Positions 56,571 to 64,000 of a stretch of DNA of 64,000 nt are shown in pieces; positions within the stretch are counted from its first letter, which is position 1; every line of letters begins with the position of its first letter. A program made the position numbers and the translations under genes. The notes under the pieces were generated by a model. It did not search any database and was not told where the DNA came from. It saw only the letters and a program-made list of their open reading frames with translations. Origin of the DNA: Neoarius graeffei (Eukaryota; Chordata; Actinopteri; Siluriformes; Ariidae); contig NC_083575.1 in the NCBI RefSeq assembly GCF_027579695.1, positions 37,871,154-37,935,153 of the forward strand, written 5' to 3'.

Positions 56571-56746
56571 TTAATCTTCAAAGGCAGTCTTCCATCCCAG
56601 TACTAATAAGGTCCTTAAGGCACACTGGGCAGCGCCGATCTTCATAGCCTTGGGCTCTCACCTATAGACCCTTTTCAGTCACGTGACCTTCGTAAACGCG
56701 ACCACCATTTTGGACATGTAGCGGACTTCGGCTCGAATTGGTTTGT

Positions 56747-56860
56747 AATGCGAGGAAGGCAACAAACGGAGAACATACAAGAAAAAGGAGCGAGATGCAG
56801 AAAACACCTTCACTATCCAGCGACGTAGGGCATTTACAGGGCGAGCAGAGGGAGAAATAA
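56747..56860 (+). pseudogene. SWIM/YqaJ-family gene, 5' exon fragment
   Basis: Frame reading NARKATNGEHTRKRSEMQKT then PSLSSDVGHLQGEQRE and a stop. It is nearly the same protein as 46806-47020, at the same distance from the element end, but one extra base upstream (GTTTGTAATG versus GTTTGAATG) shifts the start. In the paralogue the frame continues with YLQKLRLAGL, so this copy is truncated. Confidence 0.5.
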
Positions 56861-57789
56861 CAATAGTAATGACACAATAGCAACGCCGTACAGAAATAAC
56901 AGTTTATGGCACAGACCCTTTTGGTTCTCGCTCATCTAGCTGCTACAATGACTGCTTAGACTGCAACAATAATACCTAACACACATTTAAGTATCCGTCG
57001 TAAAGACGTGAAACTCGTCGAGTGACGAGTGTGTTCATTGATAAGCTAACACAATCTAAAAGTAGACATACCATCACACTGCCCTGGCGCTGTGTACAGT
57101 TTACTTTCTATGGTTTGTGCACTCACTATTTGCCATTACTTTCTCCAACCGTTGTTACAGATTACAGGGAATGGCCTGGATTTAAGAGACAAATACATGT
57201 TCCTCTTATTTTGAACACTTATTTGTAGGCAGTGCTTAATTTGTAAAGTGGGAGGTCCCGGAGCGCAGAGGATGAGCGGCTCCGGTGCGGAAAAAAAGAG
57301 GGGGGCGCGGCGCTGCGCTTCTGGGCATGTTTTGTAATAACACTGCAAATTAAGTTCATCTGCAGATATTTTGTGGATGTCGTTTCATGAGAGAAATCAC
57401 CAACAAGACAGATATCAAAATCAGACATTAACACTAAATAAACTTGCATTTTTTTATTTAATTATTTGTTTTTGTTTTTTTTGTTACATAGTCAAAAGAG
57501 GTGTCGGATCACCGGATCCAGTGTAAATAGCTGCCGGAGCCAACACCCGAGGTTCCGGAGCGCGCTCCGGCTTGCTCCCCCTCAAATTAAGCGCTGTTTG
57601 TAGGACACTGCCTCTGATCTGTCCTACAGTCTACCAACAGCAAAGGAACACAACGCTAGCTAATGTCGTTAGCTAATAGCTACTACAGAAGAACAAAGAG
57701 GTTACAATGGGTTATTTTAGCCTATTTGGTTACACACTCGCCGCCACACAATGTTAACAGCAACGTAATGCCTTTTCTGGCTAATTTTA

Positions 57790-57947
57790 TTCGTCTTACC
57801 TCCAACAAAGTGGTCACTACACAAGCGTTGGTGTGCCGCTATCCATCTTCTCCGTCGGTCAGCATCTACCGGGATCCGATAAAATGATAACCCTTGCCTT
57901 GTTTGTTGATGGTTACTACATCCAGGTGCACAACAATATAATGGCAT
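57790..57947 (-). pseudogene. THAP-domain first exon
   Basis: ATG at 57947 opens MPLYCCAPGCSN, the classic THAP start (M, P, then C-x3-C), followed by GLSFYRIP, RRRRWIAA and LCSDHFVGG (W, then C-x2-H), and then a GTAAGA donor. All four zinc ligands and the conserved W are present, but the spacing between W and CSDHF is about a dozen residues shorter than in most THAP domains, suggesting a small in-frame deletion. THAP fingers direct DNA binding of several transposases and host factors. Its place just inside the terminal repeat, opposite gene B, argues for the transposase N-terminus. Confidence 0.7.
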
Positions 57948-58735
57948 GATGGAAGTCTTGCTGAAAATAAACACTTTCTTTGCTGCCGTTCCTCAATGTT
58001 GGCTGTGGTAAACTACTGGTAGTACACGTCCAAAATGGTGGCCGCGTTTGTCGTGACGTCACGTGAAAAGGGTCCATACAGCTAGGGCTACAGTGTGGAG
58101 CTGGTCCTCTGGTAGCCACAAGAGTTTGACTCCCTACTTACATCTGTATTGTAGCATGCCTTGCCAGACGGCAGTAGGTACTGTTTTTATGATGGTCTTT
58201 GGTATGACCCGACCGCAAATAGAACTCGTGATCTCCTGATCAAGAGCCAGACATGCTAACCACCAGGCCAGCTCGCAGTGCACTGTTCATTCATTAAACT
58301 CAAACTCTTTTTGGTGGACAGCACAGCCTGCTTGAAAATCTCTTTTGAAACCCTCAACACAAAGGTAATACACAGTTGTTGATGTCTGTGCATTAATTAG
58401 TGTCTGCGAGGTGTTCATGTACTTTAACATCCCTTCCAGATGCATAACTTTACTGGGTGTGAATAACATTAAACATATCTTTGCCAATCAGAATCACTTA
58501 CAGCCTGCTATAAGAGCCATTCCACCGAATCGGTACTATTTCAGTCCCTAGAAAATTATATGTATAAATGCACATAAAAATGTACTTTAAAATACATTTC
58601 CCTGGGGAGATCACGTGACGCGCTGATGGAGCTGCACGCGTGTTGAAGGAGCTCCTGACATCAGGCCCTATTTTCAGTATTTATCTGGCTTATATCCGAA
58701 TACACCACTTAATTTTCGTCTGTTAACATTTCTAA

Positions 58736-59587
58736 ATGTCAGTGGCGTGCAAGCAGTTGACTTTAACTCCATCTTCCACCTCTCAAAAGAGGAAAGCAAA
58801 GCCAGCGGATGGTCAGGCTAAGCCAGCAAGTGCTAGCATTGGTATGGAGGACGCTATGGAAAGACTGGAGTGTATTCTGAAATCGGAAATGGCTACGATG
58901 AGAAGTGAACTATCGACACATATGGCGACTATGTGCTCGAAAATCGACGCGCTGTCTGGTGAGCAAAGAGACCAGAAAAAAATTCTGCACAGTCATAATA
59001 AGCGTATAGATACTGTTGAGCAACAACTTGTTGAGCTGCAAGACCGTAGCCGACGCAACAATCTTCGTTTAATTGGTCTACCCGAAGGCTTGGAAAAAGA
59101 TGATCCAGTGGGCTTTCTCAAGCGGTCGTTGCCAGTCTGGTTTCCTTCTTTGAAGGACAAAAACATTGAAATCGAAAGACCCCATAGCATTTATTCAAAT
59201 CCTCCTAAACGCAACTCTAAAACACCGCAGATTAAGAGACCTGAGAGACCCCGAGTGTTCATCTTCAAACTTCTCCGCTACACTGATCGAGACATGATTC
59301 TCCGAGCAGCTAGGGACCAAGGGACCATTCAGATGGACGATGGTGAGATGACCCTCAGTATTTTCCCTGACTACTTGCCCGCTACTGTGAAGAAACGGTC
59401 TGCATTCACCACAGTGAAGAGGGAGCTTAAGAGAAAGGGGTGCCAAATTTTCCTCCAGTATCTGGCAACTCTCAAGGTGACTTTGAAAGGAGGGGAAACG
59501 AAATTTTTCCAAACGCCAGAGGAGGCCAGTGCTTTTTGCGACTCACTGGCAGAATTCCAACCCATTGTTGAGAGCGACACGGAATGA
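58736..59587 (+). CDS. L1 ORF1p, 283 aa, complete
   Basis: RNA-binding trimeric chaperone that coats the LINE transcript. ATG at 58736; no stops or shifts. Residues 1-33 are basic and Ser/Pro-rich; about 36-103 form a coiled coil (MERLECILKSEMATMRSEL, KRIDTVEQQLVELQ); the RRM begins with DRSRRNNLRLIGLPEG (103-118) and includes ERPRVFIFKLLRYTDRDMIL; the C-terminal domain has TLSIFPDYLPATVKKR and ends EFQPIVESDTE. The length is shorter than mammalian ORF1p (about 340 aa) but usual for fish L1. An undamaged frame suggests the copy is not very old, although its ORF2 is ruined. Confidence 0.92.
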   Translation: MSVACKQLTLTPSSTSQKRKAKPADGQAKPASASIGMEDAMERLECILKSEMATMRSELSTHMATMCSKIDALSGEQRDQKKILHSHNKRIDTVEQQLVELQDRSRRNNLRLIGLPEGLEKDDPVGFLKRSLPVWFPSLKDKNIEIERPHSIYSNPPKRNSKTPQIKRPERPRVFIFKLLRYTDRDMILRAARDQGTIQMDDGEMTLSIFPDYLPATVKKRSAFTTVKRELKRKGCQIFLQYLATLKVTLKGGETKFFQTPEEASAFCDSLAEFQPIVESDTE

Positions 59588-60033
59588 TGCGAGTTTGTCT
59601 TATATGGGACACTGTAAGTTACATGCACACATCTGTGTGTATATCTACATACTACCCTGGCTTACAGTCAAAATGATTGAGTCGTTGGTTATGGCGATGT
59701 TGTAGGATGTAACACACCAACAGATCCTAATTATATTTGGGACAGAATGTTTTTTTTTTCTCGTCCTCTTTTCTTTATCACTTCCTCCAGTAAAATAGGA
59801 GAATAGGCGAATTTTGTTTACATTCTTATGAACCCTCATTTAATTCTACTATGCACAATATATGCTTAAGACTTTGCTATTAAGCTATTTAGTTTTTGGT
59901 TTTCATTATAAGGGCTTGTGTCGGCACCTAGCGTGCGATCCATTACTGATGTCACGGATTTATGTAAGGGAACATGGCAGACGTGGGCTTGTTCTATACC
60001 CAGTCTGCGTTGGGTTGAGGGACCCTGTTAGAT

Positions 60034-61401
60034 ATGGAGTTATGTTCTTTGACCCAGGGGTGGGAGGGGGGTGGGATAGTGGTGAGCATCATGAAGGAAA
60101 TTTACATGGTTTGTCTTTATTTTTTGCTTCATTGCAAGTATTTGACAGTTATTACTAACCTAAATATTTTGAGTTGGAATGTGAATGGTTTGAATGGACC
60201 TCATAAACGTGCATGTTGTCTAGAACTGTTAAAAAGGAGAAAGATAGATTTAGCTTTGATTCAGGAAACCCATCTCAGAAAAGAAGATGTTCATAGATGT
60301 AACAATAAATTTTACAAAGTAATTTCTGCTTCTAGTGCCACTGATAAAACTAAAGGTGTTATGATACTACTACGAAGGAATTTAGGTATAGATATTATTG
60401 AACATGACAATGATACTGATGGCAGAGTGACTCATGTTAAGGCTTTGGTGGGAAACAGGAAGTTGGCCTTTCTATCTGTTTATGCTCCGTCCACATACGA
60501 TCCTGTATTCTTCTCAAGGCTCACAAACTATCTTCTCAATATGGCGGGCTATGAGATTGTGATGGGGGCAGATATGAATGCGGTCATGTCTCATGATGAG
60601 GACAGGTCAGGAGAAAGTGAAACTCATTTACAAGCAGCATGCACTGATAAACTCAGAAGCTGTATTTCTGCACTGCCTCTGGTAGATTCATGGCGTTTTC
60701 TTAATGCCACTGCCAAGGCATATACATTCTATTCTTCAAGGCACAAATCGTATTCCAGGATCGACTTCATATTTGTGTCCTGTTCTCTTTCCTCATCCTG
60801 TCTTTGCGCAGATATTTGCCCCATGTCTCTATCTGACCTTGATAGCAATGTCATCAACCTCAAATTAGTCAATCAACCTCCATGTGCTTCACGATGGCGG
60901 TTTAATTCGACGCTACTTCATGATGAAAACTTTTGTAAGTCTTTTAAAAATGGGCTATTGGAGTTTATTAGCAATAATCAAGGGACAGTGGTGGATCCCC
61001 GCATACTCTGGGATGCAGTCAAGGGCTTCATCCATAGTTTCTCTATTTCCTTTGCGTCACATCTTAAAAAATCCAGAATGAAGAGAATAGCTGATCTAGA
61101 ATCTCAGCTTATAATACTAGAGGCAGCAAATCAGGCTTCATTCTCCGACCAAACAGCCACTAAAATTAAAATATTAAAAACTGAATTAAACCAATTACTT
61201 AAAGTGAAAGCAGAGTTTCTTATTCAAAGGACCAGACAAAATTACTACTTTAAAGGGAGCAGGCCAAGCCATCTTCTAGCCCTGCAATTGTGTAATAATG
61301 AAAAGTTTGCAAATATACCTGCGATACGGCTGTCTTCTGGTGAGCTTACTACTGACCCACAAAATACATTTCCTTATTACGCAGAATGTCCTGCACATTG
61401 A
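60034..61401 (+). pseudogene. L1 ORF2 endonuclease domain, truncated before RT
   Basis: Nicks target DNA to prime reverse transcription. The frame from ATG 60034 (the functional part starts near ILSWNVNGLN, about residue 45) contains the apurinic-endonuclease motifs: SWNVNGLN, LIQETH with the catalytic Glu, LSVYAPS, GADMNAV and SRIDFIFVS. The last motif, normally S-D-H, reads SLSDLDSN: the general-base His is replaced by Leu, so this endonuclease should be inactive. About 200 residues of the linker follow (SFKNGLLEFI ... LTTDPQNTFPYYAE) and the frame stops at 61401 before any RT motif. The 446 bp between ORF1 and ORF2 hold no other gene. Confidence 0.92.
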
Positions 61402-62185
61402 TCTAATTTCAAATTTAAGATATATAATTGTAAGGATTAATAAAAACTACCTAAAACACTGAAAAATAGCATGTGTTACCTGTCCCCACACTCTACTTAA
61501 CTATGAAATATTATGATTCAAATCCTTCAGAAACAGTCTTTCTTTTGCACTGTTGTGTGACTCCATATCCTATCCATGGTTTAAATATATTTTTTTCATA
61601 AGAAATCCACAATATCTTAGTTAAAATACACATTTTAGTCATGTCCTGTTACCCAAACATATTACCCCATCTGACAAATTTGGAACATTCCATAAATCAC
61701 ATGCTCAAGAGGAAGTTACATCAGTTGTGTCTTCTGAAGGCCATGGGAAGAACAAAAGTTAGTTCCCTCATTTACTTTTCTGTATATTTGATGATTTTTT
61801 AACTTTGACTGATAAGGTCAATGTCAAAATACTGTCCTGTTACTTAAATTATTTCTTAGATGATATTTGTTTATTTTAAAAATACAGATTTTTGGTAAAT
61901 CACTAGAATGTGTTAAGTGTGGTCATGCTATTAGCGATGATGCCATGTGGCTTAATTCCATGTATTAGCTAATCCTAGGCTAAAAACTGAGTCCTGTTAC
62001 TTTCAGTCCTGTTACTCATATAAAGAGTATGCAGCCATCTTTGACTTCCAAACCTTGTAAAAAAATAAATAACATAGCCTGAGGTTGACCAATACACATT
62101 TTGAATAGTTAAATATGTGTGTTATTATAATCAGTGTTGAAAAGATATAACAAATTAAGTTTAATTTGGGAGTGGTACAACAAGC
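61402..62185. other. Non-coding, possible remainder of the host element
   Basis: AT-rich, with several CCTGTTAC motifs (61646, 61837, 61992, 62007). No reading frame; it lies between the L1 break and the right arm of the inverted-repeat frame. Confidence 0.4.
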
Positions 62186-62519
62186 AAATGGTACCCATTC
62201 GGTGGAATGTCCCATAAGTGTAATTTGTAAATATTGTAAATAAAGTTTAATGTTCTGTTTAATTATTTGTTTTCATCTTTGTAATGTATTGTTTATAAGT
62301 CTAGCTGGCTAGCTGTCACTTTTCTTCAGCTAGTAGTTTAGCTGCGTTTTGGCACTCAATGTCTGACACTGCTAATGATCTGATTTTAGAAACGTCTTTT
62401 AATGTTCATACTGGATGGATGCAGACCAAAGCCCAAGGTATTGATTCATAAGTCAGAAACTAAAAAAAGCTAATTTTAGCTGTCTTGGTACAGTCAAATT
62501 GATTGACTGTTTATTATTA

Positions 62520-62740
62520 GTCCTAGGTTACATTCACATTACCAGCCTGAAGTGACTCATATCTGATGTTTCGCCTTAATGTGACACAGATCTGAATTTT
62601 TCAGGGCTGTGTGGACACAGAAATGTGATCTTTTCAAATCAGATTTGAGTCACTTTCATATGTGGTCCTAAATTGGATACATATTCACTCCTTTCACAAA
62701 TCCCACAATCCACTGCATGGTTGGGAACTTCCAGTGGCTA
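62520..62740 (+). repeat. Fragment of a fish interspersed repeat (low confidence)
   Basis: AGGTTACATTCACATTACCA, GTGACTCATATCTGATGTTT and TTTTCAAATCAGATTTGAGT look like a repeat common in fish genomes; no copy elsewhere in the window and no ends seen. Confidence 0.35.
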
Positions 62741-62831
62741 GGCCCAGGCTGCTGATAACAGTACAAAAACTAATATTGGGCTATATAGTTTTGATGTTCA
62801 AATATCGGATGCAAGCTGAAATTCAATGTTA

Positions 62832-63718
62832 CAGGTAGTTGTCAACTTATGACCTATGCGACTTACGACCGATCGACTTTAGGACCGTCTGGTTATGACT
62901 GGCAAGTGTTTCCCAGCTGAGCTAGCTGAGCTTACGACAGTTTCTGCCCCAACTCCCGGCAGTGCCCAGCATCCAGCCAGTGTTGCCAGATACTGCTCAC
63001 GGTTTCCAGCCCAAAATATGTTCAAAACCCGCCAAAATGCACTTAAAACCACCCAATCTGGCAACACTGCATCCAGCCTCTTCTATTATGTGTGCAGTGT
63101 TTCGCTGGACAAACAAAGAGCAAGCTACAGTGAGCGTGCGGCTTAACCAGATCTTGTGATATAACGTGCGCAGCTGGTAATCAAAGTAACTTTCATTTTT
63201 CTGTTCTGTTACACTATTCTGTGTCCAGTGTCCAAAATGAAAAGTTAGTTTTCAACTGTTCAGCTAAAAAAAATTTAATTAAAATGATTGTGTTGTTGAA
63301 ATGATGTGTTTGCAATTTATTTATAATCAAAAACTGATACAGGTGGATGAAAGAGTGATAGTGTGATAAAAAAGTACTATACCAGTACTACTGAGTGATA
63401 AGAAGTCCTAGTGAATGCTTGATAAGTAGACAATAATAAATAATTAGGTGTATTTTTTGGCACGCGCTGCACGCACATTATGGCTCAAAATAATAATACT
63501 GGCAAGAAATAAAAGTTACTTTCACCCCTGAGTATGCAGTGTTTGACTTAAACCAAATAATAAGCCAAGGTAATGAAATAAAAAAATGTTGATAAAATAA
63601 GACTTTAAGATGATTACAATATCATTACACATCACAATATACTTACGTTCATTTAACACAGGCCGACTTACGACCGGTCAGTCGTAACCAAACGCAGTCG
63701 TAAGTCGACGACTACCTG
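62832..63718. mobile_element. 887-bp element with about 60-bp terminal inverted repeats
   Basis: Left CAGGTAGTTGTCAACTTATG ... GCGACTTACGACCGATCGAC and right inverse CAGGTAGTCGTCGACTTACG, with CGACTTACGAC motifs several times in each arm. TA lies on both sides (62830-62831, 63719-63720), suggesting a Tc1/mariner-type target, though the ends are not of the Tc1 families above. No transposase. It contains a smaller element (62978-63069). Confidence 0.8.
62978..63069. mobile_element. 92-bp hAT-like MITE nested in the 887-bp element
   Basis: Ends CAGTGTTGCCAGAT and its exact inverse, with a perfect 8-bp target duplication CATCCAGC (62970-62977, 63070-63077). CAGTG ends plus 8-bp duplication are typical of hAT miniatures. 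Confidence 0.88.
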
Positions 63719-63720
63719 TA

Positions 63721-63922
63721 TTAGATTGCTTTTATATGTCTAGTTACTGGTTCTATGTTTGTTTGTTTGTTTGTTTCAGAATAGAAGCTTTTAATTGGTC
63801 ATCCTTATATTAATCACCCATACAGCCCTTTCACTTTCACTCTCTGCATTGTTTACACCAAATACATGTTCCAACTACTCAGCACTATAATTCTGGCCAA
63901 CAGCATTAACGGTGTACACTGT
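63721..63922. other. Unassigned, with (TTTG)n
   Basis: Short spacer; a small tetranucleotide run is at about 63757-63776. Confidence 0.4.
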
Positions 63923-64000
63923 TGTGGCAGTGGGGGCGTGGTCAAGCGTCGGCCTGTGACCGGAGGGCGGAGTCAGGGAAGGTAAGTGGCAGAATCACTG
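63923..64000 (+). repeat. Start of another gypsy LTR, cut by window edge
   Basis: TGTGGCAGTGGGGGCGTGGT and the following 58 bases match, in reverse, the ends of the LTRs at 51177 and 55792 with few differences. If complete it would be an LTR in + orientation, opposite to the element at 50863-55792. Solo LTR or full element cannot be told. Confidence 0.9.

Larger units (their letters stand above)
56666..58075. mobile_element. THAP/YqaJ-type two-gene element, 1410-bp derivative
   Basis: Terminal repeats AGACCCTTTTCA and, inverted, GGACCCTTTTCA, followed on both sides by CACGTGAC-like and CGACCACCATTTTGGAC / CGGCCACCATTTTGGAC, over about 48 bp. AT (or TA) flanks both ends inside a SINE (56664-56665, 58076-58077). 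Gene B starts 80 bp inside the left end on + (56747-56860) and a THAP exon starts 128 bp inside the right end on - (57947-57790), so both read inward. It also holds a block rich in CCGGAGC near 57250-57570. The middle of both genes is missing. ISL2EU/IS4EU is the best superfamily match from memory. Confidence 0.78.
56571..58283 (-). mobile_element. Third tRNA-derived SINE type, split by a DNA element
   Basis: On the minus strand a tRNA-like head (CTGGCCTGGTGGTTAGCATG, then GATCACGAGTTC) is followed by CGGGTCATACCAAAGACCAT, GTCAAACTCTTGTGGCTACC and then, beyond the insertion at 56666-58075, GGTGAGAGCCCAAGGCTATG and TAAGGACCTTATTAGTACTG. The two parts join smoothly if the insertion is removed, with AT shared at the junction. 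Confidence 0.75.
58600..61401 (+). mobile_element. L1-type LINE, 5' portion only
   Basis: Begins near CTGGGGAGATCACGTGACGC, the kind of GC-rich 5' start seen in fish L1, and holds ORF1 (58736-59587) and the endonuclease half of ORF2 (60034-61401). Reverse transcriptase, C-terminal zinc knuckle, 3' UTR and poly-A are absent. LINE copies normally lose the 5' end, so a 5'-complete, 3'-missing copy points to a later deletion or rearrangement. Confidence 0.88.
58517..62210. mobile_element. Inverted-repeat frame around an L1 fragment
   Basis: CCATTCCACCGAATCGGTAC followed by TATTT (58517-58541) pairs with the inverse of 62186-62210 at 22 of 25 bases. ATAAG-like sequence lies just outside each end, a possible target duplication. 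No transposase was found between the arms. Most of the 3.7 kb is an L1 fragment (58600-61401), so a small inverted-repeat element was probably the landing site of the L1. Confidence 0.55.

Overview
This window looks like an intergenic or intronic, transposon-dense stretch of a ray-finned fish genome. The evidence is the mix of repeats: many copies of one tRNA-headed V-SINE/Mermaid-like SINE, four Tc1-like DNA transposon families, Kolobok-like TTAA elements, a Ty3/gypsy element, an L1-type LINE and very many (CA)n tracts. A catfish or other otophysan is possible, but I cannot fix the order from sequence alone. I found no host protein-coding gene that I can defend. The best candidate for a host or domesticated exon is a zinc-finger exon at 18905-19201.

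Layout. 1-1550: the end of a Tc1 (with a nested SINE) inserted in a decayed two-gene element carrying a THAP exon on + and a SWIM/YqaJ-family gene on -. 5123-6687: a 1.6 kb inverted-repeat element. 8370-8566: a Tc1 miniature. 10929-12489: a dead Tc1 (family A). 13045-15375: a TTAA-flanked element that holds an apparently intact Tc1 (13265-14866, 357-aa DD34E transposase). 17.4-23.5 kb: interspersed repeats and two copies of a 0.68 kb TTAA element. 23823-25803 and 34507-36117: two dead family B Tc1 copies. 28957-29889: a SINE split by a 546-bp element carrying a short coding remnant. 37.5-43.3 kb: SINEs nested in SINEs, and a Tc1 (40185-43284) split by three SINEs with a fourth at its edge.

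45.7-47.6 kb is a four-level nest: a long-armed inverted-repeat element, then a PIF/Harbinger-like element (TTA duplication), then a 789-bp element of the THAP/YqaJ kind, then a 30-bp minisatellite framed by 36-bp inverted arms. 48753-50373 is a dead family C Tc1. 50863-55792 is a complete but mutated Ty3/gypsy element on the - strand whose pol order is protease-integrase-RT-RNase H, as in the Gmr1 group. 56571-58283 is a SINE split by a 1410-bp THAP/YqaJ-type element. 58600-61401 is an L1 with whole ORF1 and only the endonuclease part of ORF2, inside a larger inverted-repeat frame. 62832-63718 is an inverted-repeat element with a 92-bp hAT-like miniature inside it. The window ends in the first 78 bp of another LTR of the same gypsy family.

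The most interesting system is the THAP plus SWIM/YqaJ element type, seen at three loci. Each gene starts just inside one end and reads inward. The visible genes are fragments, so the complete element must be sought elsewhere in the genome. The design matches what I remember of the ISL2EU/IS4EU superfamily (a transposase plus a YqaJ-like nuclease), so it may be a new family of a known superfamily rather than a new system.
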